Below the pieces are notes generated by a model. The model ran no database searches. It worked only from the letters and a program-made list of their open reading frames with translations, and was not told the DNA's origin. Positions 18,486 through 25,256 of a stretch of DNA of 64,000 nt are shown here, piece by piece. Both the position numbers and the translations under genes were made by a program. This stretch comes from an uncultured Chloroflexota bacterium (GTDB taxonomy: Bacteria > Chloroflexota > UBA11872): contig OY282448.1 of NCBI GenBank assembly GCA_958296175.1, forward strand, positions 1,217,899 to 1,281,898. Direction: 5' to 3'. Within the stretch, counting starts at the first letter, position 1; every line of letters begins with the position of its first letter.

Positions 18486-19036
18486 CAGGCCGCCAGGCCC
18501 AGGCTGGCGCTGGTGAACAAGGCTTGGAAGGGGTGACCGGCGGCGTGGAAGGCCTGCGCCGCGCCTTCCTGGCGGTCCACCACCACGAGGGTCAGCTCGA
18601 CGTGCGCGCCAAACTCGCGCAGGGCCTGCGCCGAGGCGATGGCCTGGCCGCCGGTCGTCACCACGTCCTCGAGCAGCGTGACGCGGTCGCCGGGCGCCAG
18701 CTCACCCTCGAAGCGGCGGCCGGTGCCGTAGGCCTTGGCTTGGGAGCGCACCAGCACGCTTGGCAGCCCGCTGACCAGCGAGACGGCCGCGGCCAGGGGC
18801 ACCGCGCCCAGCTCGGGCCCGGCCACGCGCTGCGTCCCGGGCGGCAGCCGCTCCGCCAGCGCCCGCCCAATGTCCCACAGCAGCTCGGGCCGGGTGGTGA
18901 AGCGGAACTTGTCCAGGTAATAGCGGCTGCGCCGCCCGGAGCGCAGCACGAAGTCGCCCTCCAGGTACGCCGCCTCGACGATTCGCGCGCCGAGGGACGT
19001 GAGATCCGGGCCGGTCGCAACGGTATCCGCGTGCAC
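18485..19036 (-). CDS. pyrE: Orotate phosphoribosyltransferase
   Basis: Forms orotidine 5'-phosphate from orotate and PRPP in pyrimidine synthesis. The 183-residue product has [10 protein letters not shown] near the N-terminus, [15 protein letters not shown], the [11 protein letters not shown] flexible loop and the PRPP motif [13 protein letters not shown]. The GTG at 19036 is the first available start; the N-terminus is uncertain by several residues. It is coupled to ddl through overlapping stop and start codons. No other pyr gene is adjacent. Confidence 0.9.
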   Translation of the reverse strand: MHADTVATGPDLTSLGARIVEAAYLEGDFVLRSGRRSRYYLDKFRFTTRPELLWDIGRALAERLPPGTQRVAGPELGAVPLAAAVSLVSGLPSVLVRSQAKAYGTGRRFEGELAPGDRVTLLEDVVTTGGQAIASAQALREFGAHVELTLVVVDRQEGAAQAFHAAGHPFQALFTSASLGLAA

Positions 19037-19111
19037 GTGCGCAGCGTAACAGCACGAGGGCGGCGTGGATGGTTGTTGGTGGGTGGCGCGTGTGGCAGGG
19101 GGGGGCGATTT

Positions 19112-19199
19112 CCTTGCCCCGTGATGCGTGGAGCGGGGCGAGCAGGGTGTTCATCCGCTCGATCTGGTAGGCCTTGCCCCGTGATGCGCTGAGCGGGGG
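19112..19199. repeat. 28-nt repeat pair with 60-bp period
   Basis: Copies at 19112-19139 and 19172-19199 share CCTTGCCCCGTGATGCG, then a few changes, then GAGCGGGG. Each can form a CCCCG/CGGGG stem, as type I-E CRISPR repeats do. Only two copies are present. Confidence 0.55.
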
Positions 19200-19261
19200 C
19201 TGAGGCAGGGGACTCGTGTTCCTGCGCCGCGCTTCCTCCTGGGCGCGGCGGCAGCCCTCGG

Positions 19262-19765
19262 CTTCTCCCCCTCACCCTGCCCTCTCCCTCCAGGGAGAGG
19301 GAAAGAAAAGACGCAAGCCCAGGTGCGGCACATGCTGCCGCCAGGGGCCGCCGTTCCGAGCTAGGGCTGCCATTCTTCCCTCTCCCCGCGCTGCGGGGAG
19401 AGGGTTAGGGTGAGGGGCGGCCGCCGCGCCAGATGGGAAGACTCTTCGTCTTCGCGCAACGCTCCACGTGCATGGTCTGCTTCACGCCAGCTTCTCCCCC
19501 TCACCCTGCCCTCTCCCTCCAGGGAGAGGGGAAAGAGCAGACGCAAGCCCAGGTGCGGCAGATGCTGCCGCCGGGGGCTGCCGTTCCGGGCTAGGGCTGC
19601 CATTCTTCCCTCTCCCCGCGCTGCGGGGAGAGGGTTAGGGTGAGGGGCGGCCGCCGCGCCAGATGGGAAGACTCTTCGTCTTCGCGCAACGCTCCACGTG
19701 CATGGTCTGCTTCACGCCAGCTTCCCCCCTCACCCTGCCCTCTCCCTCCAGGGAGAGGGGAAGAG
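19262..19765. repeat. Tandem repeat of about 230 bp, 2.2 copies
   Basis: Units start at 19262, 19491 and 19721 (last one partial). Each full unit holds two palindromes, one around CCTCCAGGGAGAGGG and one around CCCCGCGCTGCGGGG followed by GGTTAGGGTGAGGGG. The same palindrome family recurs at 20679-20710, 40410-41065 and 49290-49345. No gene is seen from 19037 to 20118; open frames there are repeat translations. Confidence 0.85.
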
Positions 19766-19940
19766 AGGGCGGCGGCGGTTCTTGGCTTTCCCCCCGCACC
19801 CTGCCCGATTCATGTCGCGCCCGGAATCGCTTGTACGGGCATCCTGGCGCGATTCTGACGATTCTGTTGGCATGGCAAATGTGTTCGGGGGCGCTAGAGG
19901 CCGCCAGGGACAACCGATAGGTCATCCCTGACGGCCTAGC

Positions 19941-20091
19941 TTCTATCCCCGCACTCGGCGGGGGAGCCGATAGCGCGGGCTGTGGCGGCAGGTCTAGCGC
20001 AGGTATATCCCCGCATGAGGGGGAGAACCGGCGGCGAGGCCATCATCGTGTCCACCCAATAGGGTCTATCCCCGCATGAGGGGGAGAACCG
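19941..20091. CRISPR. Degenerate type I-E-like CRISPR remnant, three repeats
   Basis: 29-nt repeats at 19941-19969, 20002-20030 and 20063-20091 are exactly 61 bp apart, giving two 32-nt spacers. Their shared core is CTATCCCCGCAT/C followed by GGGGGAGMMCCG, which in reverse complement matches the form of type I-E repeats (CGGTTC, CCCCC, GCGGGGATA). The second and third copies are nearly identical and the first is diverged. No cas genes occur in the window, so this is an orphan or decayed array. Confidence 0.7.
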
Positions 20092-20118
20092 CTTCCCTTG
20101 AAGCAAGTTTCCATGAGA

Positions 20119-20274
20119 TTACTCCTTAGACTTGCGATTGAACGCGCTGAAGATCGCGGAGACGAACAGCCCCACGAAGAATCCGCCCACAATCTTCCAG
20201 ACAAAAGGTATGGAGTCCCACAGGGGCATCCCGTTCGGCGCGACGTTATCAATGAGACCCCCGAGCGCATCCAT
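20119..20274 (-). CDS. Small one-helix membrane protein (51 aa), unknown
   Basis: A 51-codon ORF with ATG at 20274 and TAA at 20119-20121. A good GGGAGAG motif lies 8 bases upstream. The product has an N-terminal polar part (MDALGGLIDNVAPNG), then WKIVGGFFVGLFVSAIFSAF as a single membrane helix and a basic tail NRKSKE, giving positive-inside topology. Codons are less GC-biased than in the neighbours. It sits between two blocks of I-E-like repeats, where extra repeat-spacer units would be expected. No homologue was recognised. The signal, ribosome site and charge pattern support a real gene. Confidence 0.5.
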   Translation of the reverse strand: MDALGGLIDNVAPNGMPLWDSIPFVWKIVGGFFVGLFVSAIFSAFNRKSKE

Positions 20275-20298
20275 CACACACACTCTCCCGTATGCGAC

Positions 20299-20388
20299 GG
20301 CCTATCCCCGCGTGGGCGGGGGAATCCGCCCAGGGCGGCGATGCCTAGGGCATACATGGGCTCTATCCCCGCGTGCGCGGGGAACCTC
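20299..20388. CRISPR. Second block of the I-E-like remnant, two repeats
   Basis: Repeats start at 20299 and 20360, again 61 bp apart, with cores CTATCCCCGCGTGGGCGGGGG and CTATCCCCGCGTGCGCGGGG (first 20 bases quoted in part). The second is close to the canonical type I-E palindrome. The block is separated from the first one by a 208-bp insert holding the 51-codon ORF; 236 bp from the third repeat is not a multiple of 61. Confidence 0.6.
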
Positions 20389-20446
20389 TGGCCCGTGCAC
20401 TTTTCAAGCGATGCAAACCTACCTGCCGGTGCGCCGCTCATTCTGC

Positions 20447-20608
20447 CTACCCCAGACTCGATTCGGGGCGAGGTTCGGGCGGATCGCGCCAACCCTCTGA
20501 CGTAGCGCTCCGTGTCAGAGTGACGGTCATGGGTTCGATCTCCCCGAAGTCGTCATAGGCGGCCACGGCCTTCTGGGATTCGAGGTCGAGCGCGTAGTAG
20601 AGGCGCAC
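20447..20608 (-). other. Possible short or truncated CDS (53 aa)
   Basis: A 54-codon frame from a GTG at 20608 to TAG at 20447-20449. The translation (LYYALDLESQKAVAAYDDFG, then EIEPMTVTLTRSA) looks protein-like, with ordinary codon choice, and is preceded in frame by a TGA at 20617-20619. It may be the surviving end of an older gene. No family was recognised. From here to 21129 no other gene is seen. Confidence 0.25.
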
Positions 20609-20891
20609 GTCGAGTCAATCCCCACGTGTTGGCCCGTGCAGGCCGCCGTGCGCTTGGAAGCCTTGTCACGGTAGGCGCGGGAACTCTCCCTTGAGGGAGA
20701 GGGTAAAGAGGGGGCGGTGGGGGTTTGGGGGTGTGGGTGGTGGGTACACTTGCAGACTGCGGCCAGTGGTTGAAGCCTGTGTCTGACCAGCCTTGTTGCG
20801 CGCCCGCGGCGGCCCGCGGGTCGGGGGGCGTGCGCCAGGGCGATCTGGCCGGGCCTCCAGCGCTGCGCCAGGCCGAGGGTTCCGCCAGAGC

Positions 20892-21100
20892 GCCGTCGGC
20901 CCCGCGCGCGGCCGAGCGCTCCTCCTCGCACGTGGACGCCTCGGAGCCGCTGCCGTCAGCCCCGCGCGCGGCCGGGCGGCCGACGGCCATTACACTTGAC
21001 TCGAGCGTGAGAGGCCCAACCCCGCGCGCGGCTGAGGGGCCCTTACACGACCAGGCCAGGCAGCGCCGCCAACACCCGGCTCCGCGTGCGGCCGAGGGGC
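20892..21100. repeat. Four repeats with exact 60-bp period
   Basis: Copies of a roughly 28-nt unit start at 20892, 20952, 21012 and 21072. The core CCCCGCGCGCGGC is intact in the first three and changed to TCCGCGTGCGGC in the fourth; intervening segments of about 32 nt are unrelated. The layout is that of a small CRISPR array with a GC-rich palindromic repeat, directly upstream of the formylglycine-generating enzyme gene. Confidence 0.7.
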
Positions 21101-21129
21101 CGGGGAAGCGGCGCTCCGAACGGGCTGCG

Positions 21130-22011
21130 GTGCCTGGCCTGGGCGCGGTGCGGCTGCGCGGGGGGGAGTTTCGCATGGGGACCGACGATCGACAGGGGTT
21201 CCCGGCGGACGGCGAAGGGCCGGTGCGGGTGGTGCGCGTGGGGGGCTTTCGCATCGCCGCCGCGGCGGTGTCCAACGCGCAATTCGCCGCGTTCGTGGAC
21301 GCCGCGGGCTACCGAACCGAGGCCGAAGGCTTTGGCTGGAGCTATGTCTTTCACCTGCTGGCGCCGGACGAGATCGTGCGCCGCGTTCCGCAGCGGCCGC
21401 AGGGGACGCCCTGGTGGCTGCCGGTCAGCGGCGCCTGCTGGTCGGCGCCCGAAGGGCCGGGGTCGGACGTGGACGACCGCCTCGACCATCCCGTGGTGCA
21501 CGTCTCCTGGAACGACGCGCAGGCCTATTGCGCCTGGGCCGGCGCGCGGCTGCCAACCGAGGCGGAATGGGAATTTGCCGCGCGCGGCGGCCTGGATCAG
21601 CGGCGCTATCCCTGGGGCGACAAGCTGACGCCCAAGGGGGAGCACCGCTGCAACATCTGGCAAGGCGAGTTTCCGCGCCTCGACACTGGCGCCGACGGCT
21701 GGACCGGCACGGCGCCGGTGGACGCGTACCGGCCCAACGGCTACGGCCTGTACAACCTGGCCGGCAACGTGTGGGAATGGTGCGCCGACTGGTTCAGCGC
21801 CGCGCACCACCGCAGCGCCGGGACCGACAACCCGACGGGGCCGGCCCAGGGGCAGCGGCGCGTGCTGCGCGGCGGGTCGTATTTGTGTCACCGCTCCTAT
21901 TGCAACCGCTACCGCGCGGCGGCGCGCAGCTCCAACACGCCGGACAGCACGGCCGGCAACCTGGGGTTCCGCTGCGTACAGGCGGCTCCGCCGCCGGCCG
22001 CCCGGTCCTGA
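21130..22011 (+). CDS. Formylglycine-generating enzyme (SUMF1 family)
   Basis: Copper-dependent oxidase that converts the active-site Cys of sulfatases to formylglycine. From the GTG at 21130 the product is 293 residues. Family signatures are present in order: FRMGTDD, VSNAQFAAFV, EGFGWSYVF, HPVVHVSWNDAQAYCAWAG, RLPTEAEWEFAARGG, YPWGD and GLYNLAGNVWEWCADW. The active-site pair C253 and C258 in LCHRSYCNRYR marks a true enzyme rather than a catalytically silent domain. The frame stays open upstream through repeats, so 21130 is the likely start. The stop-codon segment is duplicated in tandem (21993-22031). No sulfatase gene lies in the window. Confidence 0.85.
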   Translation: MPGLGAVRLRGGEFRMGTDDRQGFPADGEGPVRVVRVGGFRIAAAAVSNAQFAAFVDAAGYRTEAEGFGWSYVFHLLAPDEIVRRVPQRPQGTPWWLPVSGACWSAPEGPGSDVDDRLDHPVVHVSWNDAQAYCAWAGARLPTEAEWEFAARGGLDQRRYPWGDKLTPKGEHRCNIWQGEFPRLDTGADGWTGTAPVDAYRPNGYGLYNLAGNVWEWCADWFSAAHHRSAGTDNPTGPAQGQRRVLRGGSYLCHRSYCNRYRAAARSSNTPDSTAGNLGFRCVQAAPPPAARS

Positions 22012-22116
22012 TGCCGGCCGCCCGGTCCTGACGCCGCCGCGCGTTAGGATGCCTGGTATGACCAGCAACCCGCGCCCGGCGGCGCTTGGGCGTTCCACCA
22101 CGCAGCGGCCGCCGGC

Positions 22117-23067
22117 GTGAGCGGTCCGGCGATTCGGACCTGGGGCCTCACCAAGCATTACGGCTCGGTGGAGGCGCTGTGCGATCTCGATCTGGAGGTC
22201 GTGCGGGGCGAGGTCTTCGGGTTCCTGGGGCCGAACGGCGCCGGCAAGACCACGGCAATCCGACTGCTGTTTGGCCTGATGCGCCCCACGCGCGGGCGCG
22301 CCGAGGTGCTGGGGCGCGACGTGCACCGCGACGGACCGGCGGCGCGGCGCTCGATGAGCTTCATGCCCAGCGACAGCAGCTTGTACCCCTTCATGAAGGT
22401 GCGCCAATACCTGGAGGCGTTCGGACGCCTGGGCAGCGCCTCGCGCCGCCGCCAGCGCGACCTGATCGAACGGCTGGACCTGGACGACTCGCGCAAGATT
22501 AGCGACCTGTCCATGGGCAACCGCCAGAAGGTCGTGATCGTGCGCGCGCTGCAGGAGGACGTGCCGGTCTACGTCGTGGACGAGCCGACCCGCGGGCTCG
22601 ACCCGCTGGTGCAGCAGGAGTTTGGCGCGATCGTGCGCGAGATCAGAGACGACGGGCGCACGGTCTTCCTGTCCACGCATTTCCTGTCCGAGGCCGAGGC
22701 GCTGTGCGACCGCGTGGGCATCCTGCGCAGCGGACGGTTGATCCGCGTGGACGCGGTGGCCGACCTGGCCGCCGCGCGCGTGCGGCGGGTGACGGTCACG
22801 TTCGAGGGCGAGCCGCCCGCCGCGCTGGCGATTCCCGGCGTCGGCAACATCCAGCGCAGCGACGGCGCGGCGCGCTTCGAGGTGCGCGGCTCGATGGACC
22901 CGGTCATCAAGGCGCTGGCGCAGTTCGACGTGGCCGACCTGGAAACCGACGAGCCGAGCTTTGCGGAAGCGTTCCTGCGCCACTACGAACATGGCGGCGC
23001 GGATGGCGCGGACGGCGCGGACGGCGCGGCGCAGGCCGCCGCGCACGGCGAGGCGCGGGACGCATGA
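22117..23067 (+). CDS. ABC-2 type transporter ATP-binding protein
   Basis: 316 residues, energising the permease encoded by the next gene. Walker A is GPNGAGKTT, the Q-loop region is MPSDSSLYPFMKV, the signature is the variant LSMGNRQK, Walker B is YVVDEPTRGLDP and the H-loop lies in LSTHFLSEAEALCDRV. A C-terminal regulatory-like domain follows, ending in a GADGADGAD tail coded by a short DNA repeat. The GTG start at 22117 is the first available. The stop overlaps the permease ATG by four bases (ATGA). The substrate is unknown. Confidence 0.88.
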   Translation: MSGPAIRTWGLTKHYGSVEALCDLDLEVVRGEVFGFLGPNGAGKTTAIRLLFGLMRPTRGRAEVLGRDVHRDGPAARRSMSFMPSDSSLYPFMKVRQYLEAFGRLGSASRRRQRDLIERLDLDDSRKISDLSMGNRQKVVIVRALQEDVPVYVVDEPTRGLDPLVQQEFGAIVREIRDDGRTVFLSTHFLSEAEALCDRVGILRSGRLIRVDAVADLAAARVRRVTVTFEGEPPAALAIPGVGNIQRSDGAARFEVRGSMDPVIKALAQFDVADLETDEPSFAEAFLRHYEHGGADGADGADGAAQAAAHGEARDA

Positions 23068-23894
23068 CGCGCGGCGCGGTGCTGAGCCTGGAGCTGGTGC
23101 GTCTGACCCTGCGGACGCGGCGGCTGGCCACGTTCTGGTTTTCGATCGGCGTGGCGCTCTACGCGCTGCTCATCATGGGCCTGTGGCCGCTGTTCAAGGA
23201 CATCGACTGGCAGGCCATGGCGGAGGCCTTTGGCGGCACGCAGACCTTTGGCGGCGTGACTTCCTCCGCCGCCACGGCGCAGGAGAACGCGTTCTACCAG
23301 TACTGGAGTTCGCAGTACACGACCTGGGTTACGCTGGTGATGACCTATGTCGGCGTCTGGTTCGGCGCGGGGGTGATCGTGCGCGACTTCGGCGCCGGCA
23401 CGCTGGACGTGCTGTTGGCCGCGCCAATCAGCCGCACGCGGTTCCTGGCCGCGCGCGGCGCCGCGGTGGCCGCGGCCGCCCTGCTGGTGGCGGCGGCCTC
23501 CCTGCTGGGGGTGCTGGTGGGCGCGGCGGTCTGGATCACGGACGTGGCGCTGTCCCCGCGCGACCTGGCGCTCATCCACGTGCAGCTGCTGCTGTTCACG
23601 CTGGCCTTCGCCGGCGTGGGCGCGCTGCTGGGCGCGCTGATTCTGCAGCCCGGCCGCACCTACGGCATCGCCGCGGCGCTCGTGGTGCTGATGTTCGTGC
23701 TCACGATCGTGGCGGACGTGGCCTCCGCGGCCGAGTGGCTGGGCCGACTGAGCCTGTTCGGCTACTGGAACCCCATCGACCAGGCGGCGACGGGCGCGTT
23801 CGCCTGGCGCGACGCGCTGGTGCTGGGCGGGTCGGCGGTGGTGACGTTTGGCGCTGCGCTGGCCGTGTTCCGCCGCCGCGACCTGGCGGCCTGA
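23064..23894 (+). CDS. ABC-2 type transporter permease
   Basis: 276 residues with about six hydrophobic segments. A long extracytoplasmic loop (residues about 45-85) follows the first helix, and VRDFGAGTLDVLLAAPISRTRFL is the cytoplasmic coupling region typical of ABC-2 exporters. It is the membrane partner of the overlapping ATPase gene. The last codon is followed immediately by the ATG of the selenoprotein-like gene, so all three are likely in one transcript. Export of a lipid, drug or polymer is possible; nothing points to one substrate. Confidence 0.85.
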   Translation: MTRGAVLSLELVRLTLRTRRLATFWFSIGVALYALLIMGLWPLFKDIDWQAMAEAFGGTQTFGGVTSSAATAQENAFYQYWSSQYTTWVTLVMTYVGVWFGAGVIVRDFGAGTLDVLLAAPISRTRFLAARGAAVAAAALLVAAASLLGVLVGAAVWITDVALSPRDLALIHVQLLLFTLAFAGVGALLGALILQPGRTYGIAAALVVLMFVLTIVADVASAAEWLGRLSLFGYWNPIDQAATGAFAWRDALVLGGSAVVTFGAALAVFRRRDLAA

Positions 23895-24407
23895 ATGCCG
23901 CGGGCGCAGGGGTCGACGACGCTGCAGCCGGGCGACCGCGCGCCGCGGGCCGCGCTGCCCACGGCGGCCGACCCCGGCCAGACCCTCGACATTCCCGCCG
24001 CCGGCGCCTGGCAGCTGCTGCTGTTCCTGCGGCATCCCTGGTGACTGAACTGCCAGGGCTATCTGGCGCGGCTCGCGGGCGAGCTGGAGGAATGGGAGCG
24101 GCGGGGCGTGCGCACGGCCGGCGTGTTTCCGCAGTCGCCGGGCCGCGTGCAGGGTCTGGCGGACGACCTGGACCTGCCCTTTCCGCTGCTGATAGACGAG
24201 GATCGAGCGGTCATCCGCGCGTACGGCGTCTACGTGCGCGTCAACTTCGAGTCCTGGAACATGGCGCGCCCCAGCGTCTTCCTGATCGACCCGCAGGGCC
24301 GCGTGCAATTCCTGCACGTGGGCTCGCACCAACGCGACTGGCCCGACAGCGAGGCGCTGTGGGCGGTGGTGGACGGGGACGACGCGGCGGGCAGCGCTTC
24401 TGCGTGA
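23895..24407 (+). CDS. Peroxiredoxin-like selenoprotein (in-frame TGA at codon 50)
   Basis: Thioredoxin-fold AhpC/TSA-like protein of 170 residues if TGA at 24042-24044 is read as selenocysteine. The N-terminus has the family motif LQPGDRAPRAALPT. Then LLLFLRHPW is followed by TGA and LNCQGYLARL, which places Sec at the redox position of a U-x-x-C motif (C53). After the TGA the frame continues with strong similarity in style to the fold: PFPLLIDEDRAVIRAYGVY and ARPSVFLIDPQGRVQFLHVG. A stem-loop resembling a bacterial SECIS lies at 24069-24086. The ATG follows the permease stop directly. A conventional caller would split this into a 49-residue stub and a downstream ORF. A nonsense mutation is the alternative reading. 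Confidence 0.7.
24069..24086 (+). promoter_or_regulatory. Candidate bacterial SECIS stem-loop
   Basis: Bases 24069-24075 (CGGCUCG) pair with 24080-24086 (CGAGCUG) through seven pairs, one of them G-U, closing a CGGG loop at 24076-24079. The loop begins 31 nt after the UGA and has a G among its first two bases, as bacterial SECIS elements do. The stem lies inside the coding frame. Confidence 0.5.
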
Positions 24408-24668
24408 CGGGGTCTGCGCCCTTGCCTTGTGCTGCTGCCGCGCTTCCCGCCGGCGCTGCCCATCGCCGCGGTGGACGTTCTGGTCCTGGTGGACCGCGCC
24501 CCCGCCTGGCGGCGCCTCGCGGTACCTGTTTCGCGCGCCAAGGGGCTGTTCCCTCGCTCCGTGCAGCGGGGAAGAGGAAACGGAGGGTGAGGGAAAAAGA
24601 AGGCGGGGAGGGGCGGCGGGTTGGATAGTGCTTGCGTGATTCGTCCGTTGGGCGTACTATCAGAGCCG

Positions 24669-25256
24669 ATGACGGTATCTCGCGTTGACGAATCTGCGGC
24701 TGGCGGGTCGGCGTGGGCGGCGGACGAGCTGGCGGTGCTGGCGGGGCGGCTGGCGCGCATCTCCGAGCGCTTTGCGTGGTCGCACGAGGACGACTTGCGG
24801 CTGTCGCTGCGGGCCTATCGGGTGCTGCGCGCGCTGTGCAGGCGCGGGCCGCTGCGCATGCAGGCGCTGGCGCGGGCGCTGATGCTCAGCAAGCAGACCG
24901 TCTCCCAAACCGTCGACCGGCTGGTGGTGGACGGCCTGGCCACCCGCGCGCAGGACCCCGACGACCGGCGCCACGCCGTGGTGACCGCCACCGACGAAGG
25001 CCAACAGCGGCTGGCGCAGTACCTCGCCGCGTTCACCCAGCACCTGCAAGGCGCGCTGGACGGTTTGGACGAGCGCGAGGCCGAGGCCGCCGCCGCGGCG
25101 CTGCAGCGGCTCAACGACCAGATCGAGGCCAAGCGCGAAGCCGGCTATTTCCGAACCCTCCGCGGCGTTTCGAGTCGACGCGAGGGGCGCGGCGGGCGCG
25201 AGGCTGACGGCGGGTATCCCCGCTCGACCCGCGAGCGCGGGGGCGCCCATGCATAG
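24669..25256 (+). CDS. MarR-family transcriptional regulator
   Basis: 195 residues. The winged-helix core runs from LSLRAYRVLRALCRRGPLRM through MLSKQTVSQTVDRLVVDGLA to the wing RAQDPDDRRHAVVTATDEG, the typical MarR DNA-binding segment. The C-terminus after about residue 165 is Arg/Gly-rich and not conserved. The stop overlaps the start of the downstream ABC exporter gene by eight bases. MarR proteins often repress an adjacent exporter and respond to its substrate, so autoregulation of this operon is likely but unproven. Confidence 0.88.
   Translation: MTVSRVDESAAGGSAWAADELAVLAGRLARISERFAWSHEDDLRLSLRAYRVLRALCRRGPLRMQALARALMLSKQTVSQTVDRLVVDGLATRAQDPDDRRHAVVTATDEGQQRLAQYLAAFTQHLQGALDGLDEREAEAAAAALQRLNDQIEAKREAGYFRTLRGVSSRREGRGGREADGGYPRSTRERGGAHA

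Noticed and set aside
20725-21129. N-terminal extension of the formylglycine-generating enzyme
   Set aside because: The segment is encoded by the 60-bp palindromic repeat array and unique fillers and has no homology style; the domain begins near 21145.
24108-24407. Stand-alone 99-residue ORF starting at a GTG
   Set aside because: It is the C-terminal two thirds of the peroxiredoxin-like gene that begins at 23895 and is read through TGA; on its own it lacks the redox motif and most of the fold's core.
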